A stretch of DNA of 64,000 nucleotides from an uncultured Tenacibaculum sp. (GCA_947492185.1 CANLMR010000002.1:124001-188000); one strand, 5' to 3'. Counted from the stretch's first letter, positions 9,501 to 17,587 are shown. Program-made: numbers and translations. Notes: generated by a model not told the origin, from the letters alone.

Positions 9501-10306
9501 GTTACGAACAAGGAGCACAAGTAATTAAAAGTGAGGACACTTTTTTAATTGGTTACGTGTTGTTTGATAAACTTAATGATTTTGCCGAAGTAACCGTAGT
9601 TGAAAATGCGCAAAATACCATTCAGCAAAAAATAGATAGTGGCCAATTGATTGTACCAAAAGGGATTAATTTTCAATTTACAGGAACGTATGAAAATCAG
9701 ATGCGAGCCGAAAAAACCTTGTCGGTAGTTGTACCTTTGGCATTGCTTATCATTTTCATCATTTTATATTTTCAGTTCCGTTCAACAACGACTTCTTTAA
9801 TGGTGTTTACCGCAATTATCGTAGCCTTTGCAGGTGGATTTATAATGATGTGGCTTTACGGACAATCGTGGTTTTTAAATTTTAGCGTTTTTGGGCAAAA
9901 CATTCGAGAGCTGTTCCAAATGCATCCCATTAACTTAAGCGTAGCTGTTTGGGTAGGTTTTATTGCCTTGTTTGGTATTGCTACCGATGACGGAGTAGTA
10001 ATGGCAACCTATTTAAAACAAACTTTTGCTAAAAACGAACCAACTACAAAAGCCGATATACGAAAATCTGTTGTAGAGGCAGGCAAAAAACGTATAAGAC
10101 CGTGTTTAATGACGACGGCAACAACAGTATTAGCTTTGTTACCTGTACTAACATCCACAGGACGTGGAAGCGATATTATGATACCAATGGCAATTCCTGC
10201 CTTTGGGGGTATGATTATCGACGTAACATCCTATTTTTTACTGCCTGTTTTGTACAGTTTACGAGAAGAATTTTTATTAAAAAGTAAGACAATAAATGAA
10301 AACTAA
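6581..10306 (+). CDS. cusA: CusA/CzcA family heavy-metal RND efflux pump
   Basis: Inner-membrane proton/metal antiporter that, with the CusB-type adaptor and TolC-type channel of this operon, exports metal ions across both membranes; Cu(I)/Ag(I) is most likely from the neighbours. The start MLNKSIKFLIENK is typical of flavobacterial CusA; ATG at 6554 would add 9 residues. Residues are numbered from 6581. AVDAIPDIGENQ, DATGLGQVYWYT and GIAIAIGTMVDVGVI are CusA-class signatures; Asp430 in the last is at the place of the proton-relay Asp in TM4. At 1241 residues it is about 200 longer than E. coli CusA: the stretch after TM6 (about 530-650) contains several additional hydrophobic segments, and the second porter region also has an insertion. 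Its stop overlaps the next gene by 11 nt. Confidence 0.93.
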   Translation: MLNKSIKFLIENKLISVLLLVLFIGWGVVNAPFNWNTGFLPSAPVAVDAIPDIGENQQIVFTKWEGRSPQNIEDQITYPLTTSLLGIPGVKTIRSSSMFGFSSIYIIFEEDVEFYWSRSRILEKLNSLPSSLLPEGVNPTLGPDATGLGQVYWYTLEGRDKDGNVTGGWDLHELRSIQDYYVKYALSSAGGISEVASIGGYVQEYQIDVNPEIMRQYNINLQQVVKAVKQSNQDIGAQTIEINQVEYLVRGLGYISSIKDIENAVVSSTNYIPIKIKDIAQVSLGAKTRRGILDKEGAEVVGGVVVARYGANPLEVINNTKEKIKELSAGLPSKVLADGTTSQLTIVPFYDRSELIQETLGTLNEALTLEILITILVIIVMVYNLRASILISSLLPAAVLMVFIAMKAFGIDANIVALSGIAIAIGTMVDVGVILSENILNHLEENENKLPINSVVYNATTEVSGAIVTAVMTTIISFLPVFTMIGAEGKLFSPLAFTKTFALIMALVVALFLIPPFATIIFKRRSITKNLSYMINAVLIGLGIISIVFGNWLGILLIAFGITGILKLQQKVSDKQVNLINIVIASLAIVFLLAEYWRPLGVGKSLLLNLLFVAIICFGLLGAFSLLRKYYAQILQWALANKMLFLAIPTAITILGFLIFKNTGKEFMPSLNEGSFLLMPTSMPHSGVEENKRVLQQLDMGVANIPEIKTVVGKAGRTESALDPAPLSMYENVIIYKPEYALNSNGERQRYRVNDDGLFVLKNGKTVANPNSINATSKIIFSDVSTDELIEDNDGEFYRNWRPNIKSTNDIWNEIVKATKIPGVTSAPKLQPIETRLVMLQTGMRAPMGIKVKGQSLKEIETFGVQLESILKTVTGVKKEAVFADRIVGKPYLLIDIDREKIARYGVSIQEVQDVLKVAVGGMSLTQTVEGRERYGVRVRYPRELRTTPTDLEQIYVPINKGNSVPLSELATIRYEQGAQVIKSEDTFLIGYVLFDKLNDFAEVTVVENAQNTIQQKIDSGQLIVPKGINFQFTGTYENQMRAEKTLSVVVPLALLIIFIILYFQFRSTTTSLMVFTAIIVAFAGGFIMMWLYGQSWFLNFSVFGQNIRELFQMHPINLSVAVWVGFIALFGIATDDGVVMATYLKQTFAKNEPTTKADIRKSVVEAGKKRIRPCLMTTATTVLALLPVLTSTGRGSDIMIPMAIPAFGGMIIDVTSYFLLPVLYSLREEFLLKSKTINEN

Positions 10307-11519
10307 AAATATATTATTCATATTGTTCATTCTTGTTTTTAGCGGATTTACTAATGCACAAGAACTGCAATCGTTTATTGATGAAGCCTTGGAAAACAAT
10401 CCGAAAATTAAACAATTTGAACTGCAATACAAACGAGTTTCAGAAAAAGTAAACGAAGTAAATACCTTACCCAACACCAACATTAGCGTAGGTTACTTTG
10501 TAAGTGAACCCGAAACACGAACAGGAGCGCAACGTTTTAAAGTATCGGTAAACCAAATGTTGCCTTGGTTTGGTACTATTAGTTCGAGAGAAGATTACGT
10601 GAGTTCATTAGCCGATGCCAAGTTTGAAGATATTACCATTGCTAAACGACAATTAATCGCATCGGTATCAACTTTATATTACAACCTGTATACAATTAAG
10701 GCTAAACAGCAAGTTTTAACCGAAAATATTAACTTGCTAAAGACTTACGAAACTATGGCGTTAACCTCGATTGAAGTTGGTAAAGCATCTGCTGTGGATG
10801 TATTACGTTTGCAAATGCGACAAAACGATTTAAATCAATCTAAAGCCATTTTACAACAACAATTTTTAACAGAACAAACAGCTTTTAACAAGTTACTAAA
10901 CAGAAATAAAAATACTGATGTAAATGCGGTTTCAGATTTAAAAATTCCGTTGGAAGACAGGACAATAAATTCAGATAGCTTACAATTTCATCCTGAAATA
11001 CTAAAGTATGACAAGCTTTATCAATCGGTTGAAAAATCTGAGCTATTAAACCAAAAGGAAAGTAATCCAATGATAGGGTTCGGGTTGAATTACATTAACG
11101 TTGTACAACGTCCAGATATGAGTTTTAACGATAATGGAAAAGATATTGTAATGCCGATGGTGTCATTGTCTATTCCAATTTTTAATAAAAAATATAAGTC
11201 TAAAACTAAGCAGAACCAAATTCAACAAGAAGAATTTAATACTCAAAAACAAGAACGATTTAACAAGTTAGAGACCTTGTTAGATAAAGCAATCAATGAG
11301 CGTACATCAGCAAGAATACGCTACAATACACAAGGTAAAAACTTGAAACAAGCTAAAAATGCTGAAACTATTCTTGTTAAAAGCTACGAAACAGGCACGA
11401 TTGATTTTAAAGATGTTCTCGATATCCAAGAATTGCAGTTAAAGTTTCAGTTAAACCAAATTAAGGCGGTGCAAAACTATTATGTGCAAAGTGCTATTAT
11501 TAACTATTTAATTCAGTAA
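10296..11519 (+). CDS. TolC-family outer-membrane efflux channel
   Basis: A 407-residue outer-membrane factor forming the exit duct of the RND complex. It has a signal peptide (residues 1-21, ending FTNAQ) and long periplasmic helices rich in Q, N, L and K, in two repeats as in TolC/CusC proteins (for example YYNLYTIKAKQQVL in the first half and KVLDIQELQLK-like text, written FKDVLDIQELQLKFQL, in the second). There is no lipobox cysteine, unlike many Gram-negative CusC proteins. It overlaps the pump gene by 11 nt and ends 2 nt before the HMA-MauE gene, indicating translational coupling. Confidence 0.9.
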   Translation: MKTKNILFILFILVFSGFTNAQELQSFIDEALENNPKIKQFELQYKRVSEKVNEVNTLPNTNISVGYFVSEPETRTGAQRFKVSVNQMLPWFGTISSREDYVSSLADAKFEDITIAKRQLIASVSTLYYNLYTIKAKQQVLTENINLLKTYETMALTSIEVGKASAVDVLRLQMRQNDLNQSKAILQQQFLTEQTAFNKLLNRNKNTDVNAVSDLKIPLEDRTINSDSLQFHPEILKYDKLYQSVEKSELLNQKESNPMIGFGLNYINVVQRPDMSFNDNGKDIVMPMVSLSIPIFNKKYKSKTKQNQIQQEEFNTQKQERFNKLETLLDKAINERTSARIRYNTQGKNLKQAKNAETILVKSYETGTIDFKDVLDIQELQLKFQLNQIKAVQNYYVQSAIINYLIQ

Positions 11520-11521
11520 AA

Positions 11522-12250
11522 ATGAAACATACATATAGAATTGACGGAATGACCTGCGGTAGTTGTAAAGCTAATGTAGAAAAGAGTTTAGGTAGTTTGG
11601 ATAACGTTACCGATGTAAAGATAAATTTTGAAAATAAAGAAGCTGAAATAACTATGAGTGCGCCTATTGGTTTATCAGATTTACAAAATGTGTTACAAGA
11701 AAAATACACCATTTCTAAAAAATTACCTGTTAAAAAAGTAGCTACAAATACTTTTTCGGACTTTGAAATGGCACAAGAAAAAAGCAAATTTGAGCAATTA
11801 AAACCCTTGTTTTTAATTTTATTGTATATCACAGTAGCAAGTATATTATTACACTATAAAGATTGGAGTTGGGGTGAGTTTATGCTCGATTTTATGGGCT
11901 TGTTTTATATCGTATTTAGCTTTTTTAAAATGTTAGATTTAAGAGGTTTTCCTGATAGTTTTAGAATGTACGATCCGCTGGCAAAACGAGTGCCTATGTA
12001 TGCTAAAATTTATCCATTTATAGAAACCATTTTAGGATTAATGTTTTTAATACGACTTGAAATTAACATTGCTCTAATTATAACCATTATCGTATTGGGA
12101 ATAACAACTATAGGTGTAACCAAAACATTACTTGATAAAAAAGCAATTCGTTGTGCGTGTTTAGGCACAGCTTTAAAACTACCAATGACAGAAGCAACTT
12201 TTATAGAAAATACCATTATGTTAGTAATGGCTGTATTAATGCTCTTTTAA
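11522..12250 (+). CDS. HMA metal-binding domain fused to MauE/DoxX-like membrane domain
   Basis: A 242-residue two-part protein. Residues 1-65 are a heavy-metal-associated domain with the classical MTCGSC metal site (Cys12, Cys15). Residues about 92-242 form four hydrophobic segments resembling MauE/DoxX-type redox membrane proteins, including the CACLG motif (Cys211, Cys213) followed by LKLPMTEATFIENT. The HMA domain has no signal peptide, so it should face the cytoplasm. Known MauE proteins help disulfide formation; a role moving copper or electrons to or from the pump is an inference. It sits between the TolC-type and DUF2911 genes in the operon, starting 2 nt after the channel gene. Confidence 0.8.
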   Translation: MKHTYRIDGMTCGSCKANVEKSLGSLDNVTDVKINFENKEAEITMSAPIGLSDLQNVLQEKYTISKKLPVKKVATNTFSDFEMAQEKSKFEQLKPLFLILLYITVASILLHYKDWSWGEFMLDFMGLFYIVFSFFKMLDLRGFPDSFRMYDPLAKRVPMYAKIYPFIETILGLMFLIRLEINIALIITIIVLGITTIGVTKTLLDKKAIRCACLGTALKLPMTEATFIENTIMLVMAVLMLF

Positions 12251-12273
12251 AACAATATTAAAATTAAAGAATT

Positions 12274-12852
12274 ATGAAACAAATAGTTTTCTTTTTAGTA
12301 GTTATAATAATCTCTTTTAGTTGTAAAACAGAAGAGAAAAAATCTACCATTAATCATGATAATCATATTAAAGAACAAACGAAATCAACTAAGAAAAAAG
12401 TTCTAAGTCCACATACTTCAACTATGAAGATGATAGGGGATACGCATATTCATATAGATTATTCATCACCAGGTGTACGAAATAGAATAATTTTTGGAGG
12501 ATTATTAGCTTATGACCAAGTTTGGCAGGCAGGTGCTCACATGGCAACATGGATTGAGACTAATAATGATTTGATAATCGATTCTAAAACTTTACCAGCA
12601 GGGAAATATGGCTTTTTTACAATTCCATCAAAAGGGGAGTGGACTATAATGTTTAATTCTAATTGGAACCAGCATGGTAAAGATGAATATGATGAAAAGG
12701 ATGATATTGTAAGATTAAAAGTGAAGCCTAAGTTTTCAGAAGAAACTGTAGAGCATTTAACATACCAAATAAATAAAGTTAACAATGAATCTGGAGAGAT
12801 AATATTGTCTTGGGAAAAAGTATCTGTTCAATTTGGATTTAAAATAAAATAA
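12274..12852 (+). CDS. DUF2911 domain lipoprotein
   Basis: A 192-residue lipoprotein: signal peptide with lipobox ending in Cys17 (IISFSCKTE), a short charged linker, then a DUF2911 domain from about residue 45 (STMKMIGDTHIHIDYSSPG, ATWIETNNDL, LPAGKYGFFTIPSKGEW). DUF2911 is common in Bacteroidetes and has no defined function. The His-rich linker (NHDNHIKE) and THIHID may be incidental or may bind metal. It starts 23 nt after the HMA-MauE gene and is followed within 1 nt by the PepSY gene, so it belongs to the efflux operon. Confidence 0.8.
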   Translation: MKQIVFFLVVIIISFSCKTEEKKSTINHDNHIKEQTKSTKKKVLSPHTSTMKMIGDTHIHIDYSSPGVRNRIIFGGLLAYDQVWQAGAHMATWIETNNDLIIDSKTLPAGKYGFFTIPSKGEWTIMFNSNWNQHGKDEYDEKDDIVRLKVKPKFSEETVEHLTYQINKVNNESGEIILSWEKVSVQFGFKIK

Positions 12853-12853
12853 T

Positions 12854-13558
12854 ATGGTGAATAGACATACAGCTTTAAAAATCAGGAAAACACATCGTTA
12901 TTTAGGATTGTTTTTAGGAATTCAGTTTTTACTTTGGACGATTAGTGGTTTGTACTTCAGTTGGACAGACATTGATGATATTCACGGAGACCATTTCAAG
13001 AATTTAGATTATCAACCAAAAGCTTTCAATAATTTAATTAGTCCATCACAACTCAATATTGCCAATGGTGTGAATACTATTGAATTGAGAGATATTAACA
13101 ATACACCTTACTATTGGGTAAATAAAAAAAAATTATATAGTGCTATTGATGGAATCCCAAAAAATAACATCATAAAAGAAGAGGCCCTTTATATAGCAAG
13201 AAACTATATGAAATCTAATCTAGAAGTAGTATCTATTGAAGAAATTACAAAGACAGGGAAACATCACGAATACCGTGAAAAGTTATTACCAGCCTATGTT
13301 ATTTCATATAAAACAGATGAAGCATTAAAAGCCTATGTGTCTGTTAAAGATGGTAAATTTCAAACCGTAAGACATCGAGATTGGAGATGGTTTGACTTTT
13401 TATGGATGACCCATACTATGGATTATGAAGGCAGGGATAATTTTAATACTACTGTTCTAAGAATCTTTTCTTTATTAGGTTTAATAACTGTATTGAGTGG
13501 TTTTTTATTATGGTTTACATCTTCTCCTACATTGAGAAAATTAGTAAAAAGAAAATAA
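12854..13558 (+). CDS. PepSY-type membrane protein
   Basis: A 234-residue protein with a membrane segment near the N-terminus (about 19-37, LGLFLGIQFLLWTISGLYF) preceded by KTHRYLG, a periplasmic middle part with a PepSY-like fold (EEALYIARNYMKSN ... YVSVKDGKFQTVRHRDWRW), and a C-terminal membrane segment (LLGLITVLSGFLLWF) with a basic tail. HRYLG and the second helix pair resemble PepSY-associated TM proteins found next to metal and ferric reductase systems. Its role in copper handling is an inference from position. It begins 1 nt after the DUF2911 stop and ends 6 nt before the adaptor gene. Confidence 0.75.
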   Translation: MVNRHTALKIRKTHRYLGLFLGIQFLLWTISGLYFSWTDIDDIHGDHFKNLDYQPKAFNNLISPSQLNIANGVNTIELRDINNTPYYWVNKKKLYSAIDGIPKNNIIKEEALYIARNYMKSNLEVVSIEEITKTGKHHEYREKLLPAYVISYKTDEALKAYVSVKDGKFQTVRHRDWRWFDFLWMTHTMDYEGRDNFNTTVLRIFSLLGLITVLSGFLLWFTSSPTLRKLVKRK

Positions 13559-13564
13559 ATAGAG

Positions 13565-15268
13565 ATGAAAAAATATATAATTTACATTATAATATTACTT
13601 ATTGGTTTAATATTAGGTTGGTTGCTATTTGGTGGTTCATCAAAAGAAGCAGACCATAATCACAATGAGGTTACAGAGACTAATCAAATGTGGACATGTT
13701 CTATGCATCCACAAATCATGCAACCAGAATCTGGTGATTGCCCAATTTGTGGAATGGATTTAATTCCTGCAGAAGTAGGTGCAGAAGGTTTGTCTCCTAA
13801 TCAATTTAAACTTACCAAAAATGCAATGGCATTGGCAAATATACAAACTACCGTTATTGGTGATAGTAAAACTAATTCCGATAATACAATAACCTTATCA
13901 GGGAAAATTGCCGAAAATGAAGAAGCCAACGCTGTTCAAGTAAGTTATTTTGCTGGAAGAATAGAACGTTTAAATATCAATTACACAGGGGAAAATGTTA
14001 GAAAAGGACAACTTTTGGCTACTGTTTATTCTCCTGAACTGGTAAAGGCCCAACAAGAATTATTAACGGCTTCTACGTTAAAAGAAACACAACCTACATT
14101 GTATAAAGCGGTGCGCAATAAGTTAAAATTATGGAAACTTTCAGAAAATCAAATCAATCAAATTGAAAGTTCTAAAAAAATAAAAGAAAACTTTCCTGTG
14201 TATGCTACTGTATCAGGAACAGTTTCAAAAAAGCTAGTAGAGCAGGGGGATTTTATTAAGCAAGGACAACCGTTACTTAAAATTGCTAAATTGAATACGG
14301 TTTGGGCAAATTTTGATGTATACGAAAATCAAATTAGTAATTTTAAAGTTGGCCAAGCTATTACTATTACTACCAATGCGTATCCTAACGAAGTTTTTAA
14401 TGCGAAAATTTCATTTATCAATCCTGTTTTAAATCCACAAACACGTACCATAGCTGTTAGAGCAGTTTTAAACAACCGTAAAGAGTTGTTTAAGCCTGAA
14501 ATGTTTGTGTCAGGAAAAGTAGATGCTAAAGTAAACGGTGCCAAATCGCAATTATTGATACCTGCATCGGCTGTTTTATGGACAGGAAAACGATCAATAA
14601 CTTATGTAAAGCCTGATACCAATAATCCTATTTTTGAAATGAAAGAAATTGTATTAGGCAGTAAAGTAGGTGATAATTACGAAGTAAAAAGTGGTTTGCA
14701 ATCAGGCGTCGAAGTAGTAACAAATGGCGTATTTACTATTGATGCATCGGCACAATTACAAGGTAAAAAGTCGATGATGAACCATGAAAAAGAAATTAGT
14801 GAACAGTTTGAAGTAAGTAAAAAATTCAAATCGCAATTACAGATTGCCTATGATGAGTACATCAAACTAAAAGACAATTTTATAAAATCTGATGCTGACT
14901 TATCAAAAAATAGTGCTTTTAACCTACAAAAAGCATTACAAAATATTGATATGAAATTATTAGCTACTAACAAAGCTCACAAGCAATGGATGATACTAAA
15001 CAAAACTTTGTTATCTAGTAATAATGCTATTGCTAACTCCACAGATATTAAAGAACAGCGTAAGCAATTTAAAATATTATCAGAACATTTTATTTTGGCA
15101 GTACAATCCTTTGGAATAAATGAAATTAGTTATAAACAATATTGTCCAATGGCAGATAACGATAATGGTGCATATTGGTTGAGTAAAGAAAAACAAGTAT
15201 TAAATCCATATTTCGGCGACATGATGTTGAAATGTGGAGAAGTTAAACAAGTAATAAATAACAAGTAA
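13565..15268 (+). CDS. cusB: CusB-type periplasmic adaptor with metal-binding and DUF3347 domains
   Basis: A 567-residue membrane-fusion protein linking the RND pump to the outer-membrane channel. It has an N-terminal membrane anchor (about 4-21), a His-rich patch (ADHNHNE), then the heavy-metal-binding motif MWTCSMHPQIMQPESGDCPI and CGMDLIP (about 42-68). A classical adaptor core follows (barrel-sandwich halves around GRIERLNINYTGENVRKGQL and VSKKLVEQGDFIKQGQPLL). Residues about 420-565 form a DUF3347-type domain ending in YCPMADNDNGAYWLSKE and FGDMMLKCGEV, a pattern seen in copper-binding adaptors. Unusually it is not next to the pump but four genes downstream. Confidence 0.92.
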   Translation: MKKYIIYIIILLIGLILGWLLFGGSSKEADHNHNEVTETNQMWTCSMHPQIMQPESGDCPICGMDLIPAEVGAEGLSPNQFKLTKNAMALANIQTTVIGDSKTNSDNTITLSGKIAENEEANAVQVSYFAGRIERLNINYTGENVRKGQLLATVYSPELVKAQQELLTASTLKETQPTLYKAVRNKLKLWKLSENQINQIESSKKIKENFPVYATVSGTVSKKLVEQGDFIKQGQPLLKIAKLNTVWANFDVYENQISNFKVGQAITITTNAYPNEVFNAKISFINPVLNPQTRTIAVRAVLNNRKELFKPEMFVSGKVDAKVNGAKSQLLIPASAVLWTGKRSITYVKPDTNNPIFEMKEIVLGSKVGDNYEVKSGLQSGVEVVTNGVFTIDASAQLQGKKSMMNHEKEISEQFEVSKKFKSQLQIAYDEYIKLKDNFIKSDADLSKNSAFNLQKALQNIDMKLLATNKAHKQWMILNKTLLSSNNAIANSTDIKEQRKQFKILSEHFILAVQSFGINEISYKQYCPMADNDNGAYWLSKEKQVLNPYFGDMMLKCGEVKQVINNK

Positions 15269-15278
15269 ATTTTTAATC

Positions 15279-15713
15279 ATGAAAAAAATAATATTAAGTG
15301 TAGCAGTTATAGCTACAATCGGATTAGTAAGTTGTAAAAACGAAGTAAAAAAAGAGACAACCAAAACAGAGCAAACCACAACTAATAAAGTAGCTTCTAC
15401 TGAAACAACTTTTGGTGTTCGTGGTAATTGTGGTATGTGCAAAAACACTATTGAAAAAGCTACTAACGGTATTGATGGAGTAACATCAGCTGAATGGGAT
15501 AAACTAAGGAAGCAAATAAATGTTTCGTATGATGAATCTAAAACAAATTTGGATGCAATCCATAAAGCTATTGCTAATTCAGGCTATGATACAGATAAAG
15601 TGATGGGAAGTGAATCTGCTTACGAAAATTTACCTGCATGTTGTAAATATGATCATAAAATGGAAATGAGTTTAAAAGGAGAAGTAAAAGAAGACGAGAA
15701 TTCTAACCATTAA
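15279..15713 (+). CDS. Heavy-metal-associated (HMA) domain lipoprotein
   Basis: A 144-residue lipoprotein (lipobox GLVSCKNE, Cys19) with a Thr/Lys-rich linker and one HMA domain at about residues 45-108, whose metal site is NCGMCKN (GNCGMC). A second cluster after the domain, LPACCKYDHKMEMS, has Cys, His and Met residues and could be a further soft-metal site. It probably acts as a periplasmic copper chaperone feeding the adaptor/pump. Last gene of the operon, 10 nt after the adaptor gene and followed by a hairpin terminator. Confidence 0.85.
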   Translation: MKKIILSVAVIATIGLVSCKNEVKKETTKTEQTTTNKVASTETTFGVRGNCGMCKNTIEKATNGIDGVTSAEWDKLRKQINVSYDESKTNLDAIHKAIANSGYDTDKVMGSESAYENLPACCKYDHKMEMSLKGEVKEDENSNH

Positions 15714-15752
15714 AAATATATTGTTTTATTAACTATTATGTTTATAAACTAT

Positions 15753-15786
15753 AAAAATCCAGTTGTAAATATGACTGGATTTTTTA
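15753..15786 (+). terminator. Terminator of the metal-efflux operon
   Basis: Perfect 11-bp stem (15753-15763 with 15774-15784), 10-nt loop and T run. The stem begins and ends with A/T runs, so it may also stop transcripts of the convergent rhodanese gene. Confidence 0.8.
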
Positions 15787-15857
15787 TTTAAGATGTGCTA
15801 TAATTTATATTATGTTAAATAGAGTATTTTAAAACCTCAATAAAACAATCAGTCCTA

Positions 15858-16232
15858 CTATTTATGAACACGCTCCCATTCTAAATAACCTCCTTGTAAA
15901 TCGAATATTTGAGTAAAACCTAACTCTTGTAATATTATAGTTGATTTTGAACTGCGCTTTCCGCTTCTGCAATACACATATACAGGTTTATCTTTATCAA
16001 GATCTTGAGCAATTGATTTAAAGTTATCTGCAAAGTAATTTATGTTTCTTGCTTTATTTATATGTCCTGATGAAAATTCTTTTGGTGTTCTCACATCAAT
16101 CAATTGAATATCATCTTTAGAAATAAGTGATTTTAATTCATTAACTGTTATTGTATTAATTCCTTCAGTTTGTTGTGAATTACAACCCACTAAAGCAATA
16201 AAACCTATCAAAAGCAAAACTCTATTTAACAT
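15858..16232 (-). CDS. Rhodanese-like domain lipoprotein
   Basis: A single-domain rhodanese of 124 residues, a periplasmic sulfur carrier or sulfurtransferase. The start at 16232 gives a classical lipoprotein signal (MLNRVLLLIGFIALVGCNSQ, lipid-modified Cys17); the longer reading from 16283 would place this signal inside the protein and cross the likely promoter. The domain shows IDVRTPKEFSSGHI, and the active-site loop CRSGKRS with catalytic Cys. Single-gene unit, convergent with the metal operon and divergent from rlmF. Substrate unknown. Confidence 0.87.
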   Translation of the reverse strand: MLNRVLLLIGFIALVGCNSQQTEGINTITVNELKSLISKDDIQLIDVRTPKEFSSGHINKARNINYFADNFKSIAQDLDKDKPVYVYCRSGKRSSKSTIILQELGFTQIFDLQGGYLEWERVHK

Positions 16233-16256
16233 AATAATTAAGTGTATCTGTTTTAA

Positions 16257-16264
16257 CAAAAATA
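16257..16264 (-). promoter_or_regulatory. Candidate -7 element for the rhodanese gene
   Basis: Minus-strand TATTTTTG fits TAnnTTTG, 24 nt before the ATG at 16232. No clear -33 TTG. It lies back to back with the rlmF element at 16293-16300. Confidence 0.5.
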
Positions 16265-16292
16265 AATAATATGTGATAAACATTTTGTTTTA

Positions 16293-16300
16293 TACTTTTG
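16293..16300 (+). promoter_or_regulatory. Candidate -7 element for rlmF
   Basis: TACTTTTG fits TAnnTTTG and ends only 7 nt before the ATG at 16308, which would make the rlmF message almost leaderless. No -33 TTG at the right distance. Confidence 0.5.
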
Positions 16301-16307
16301 ATCTTGA

Positions 16308-17177
16308 ATGCATCCAAGAAACTTACATACCAATTCTAGTTATAATTTTAAACAATTAGCTTTAGTAAATCCAGATTTAGAGCCATTTATTGTTCAAAAC
16401 AGTCATACTAACGGATTAACGATTAATTTTTCCAACCCAAAAGCTGTGATAGCACTCAATAAAGCACTTTTAATTCATCATTATCAGTTAAAAAACTGGG
16501 AACTTCCACAGGGTTTTCTCTGCCCCCCTATTCCAAGTCGTGTAGATTATATTCATCATGTTTCAGATTTATTAACTAAAGAAAACCAACAAGTTAAAGG
16601 CTTAGATATTGGTGTAGGTGCCAATGCGATTTATACTATTTTGGGAGTTCAAGTGTATGGTTGGGAAATGGTTGGTTGTGATATTAATTTACAAAGCGTT
16701 CACGCTGCTCAACAAAATATTGACTTCACTCCTAGTTTAGCTGAAAAAGTTACTATTATTCATCAAACGGATAATGCCAACATATTTAAAGGAATTATTC
16801 AACCCAATGATTATTTTCACTTTACTATGTGTAACCCTCCGTTTTATAGTTCTGAGGAAGATGCTTCTAAAAATGCCAGTCAGAAGCTTAAAAATTTAGG
16901 TAAAGGAGCCTCAGAATTAAATTTTGGTGGTCAACATAGTGAATTGTGGTGTAATGGCGGAGAAGTGTTGTTTTTAAAGCGTATGATCAAACAAAGTGCT
17001 GATTTTAAAACGCAAGTAGGTTATTTTACGAGTCTAGTCTCTAGAAAAGAGAATTTACCAAAACTTGAAAAGCAATTGAAAAAACTAAAGGCCAACTATA
17101 CTATAATTCCAATGGAGCATGGAAACAAAAAAACCAGACTTATCGCCTGGTCATTTATGAAAAGTTTTAAATATTGA
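16308..17177 (+). CDS. rlmF: 23S rRNA (adenine-1618-N6)-methyltransferase RlmF
   Basis: A 289-residue SAM-dependent enzyme making m6A1618 in 23S rRNA. The start MHPRNLHTNSSYNF matches the HPRN opening of the family; LCPPIPSRVDYIHHVSDLL is the family signature; GLDIGVGANAIY is the SAM-binding motif I and CNPPF the N6-adenine catalytic motif IV. The length is typical. It is divergent from the rhodanese gene, and a block of palindromic repeats lies immediately after its stop. No operon partner. Confidence 0.93.
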   Translation: MHPRNLHTNSSYNFKQLALVNPDLEPFIVQNSHTNGLTINFSNPKAVIALNKALLIHHYQLKNWELPQGFLCPPIPSRVDYIHHVSDLLTKENQQVKGLDIGVGANAIYTILGVQVYGWEMVGCDINLQSVHAAQQNIDFTPSLAEKVTIIHQTDNANIFKGIIQPNDYFHFTMCNPPFYSSEEDASKNASQKLKNLGKGASELNFGGQHSELWCNGGEVLFLKRMIKQSADFKTQVGYFTSLVSRKENLPKLEKQLKKLKANYTIIPMEHGNKKTRLIAWSFMKSFKY

Positions 17178-17181
17178 ACAG

Positions 17182-17585
17182 ATTACTTCAGCCATGCTGT
17201 TGGCTTCGTAATGACGTAATTAATTTGGACGTTATTGCAAAAAAATGAAATAAAATGAAGTTTTTGTGGCAATCTAAAAAAGATTACTTCAGCCTTAAAT
17301 GGCTTCGTAATGACGGTTTTATTTGATAGTTGAACAACGTCATTGCGAAAAACGGAATGAAATGGAGTTTTGCGGCAATCTGATTAGATTACTTCAGCCA
17401 CATTTGGCTTCGTAATGACGTAATTAATTTGGACGTCATTGCAAAAAAATGAAATAAAATGAAGTTTTTGTGGCAATCTAAAAAAGATTACTTCAGCCTT
17501 AAATGGCTTCGTAATGACGGTTTTATTTGATAGTTGAACAACGTCATTGCGAAAAACGAAATATAATGGAGTTTTGTGGCAATCT
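17182..17585. repeat. Duplicated block of palindromic intergenic repeats
   Basis: This 404-bp stretch fills the gap between the convergent rlmF and DUF4251 genes. It holds four units beginning GATTACTTCAGCC at 17182, 17282, 17387 and 17486. Each unit has a left half (GATTACTTCAGCC, short loop, GGCTTCGTAATGACG) and, after a spacer, a right half starting CGTCATTGC or CGTTATTGC and ending GGCAATCT, which is an imperfect inverted copy of the left half. Units 1 and 3 are near identical, as are 2 and 4, so a block of about 205 bp has been tandemly duplicated. The ends resemble the widespread dispersed repeat with CGTCATTGCGA ... GCAATC. No coding potential seen. Confidence 0.9.
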
Positions 17586-17587
17586 AA

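Noticed and set aside
17178..17587. CRISPR array
   Set aside because: The units are about 100 bp, internally palindromic and have near-identical spacers; no cas genes are nearby.
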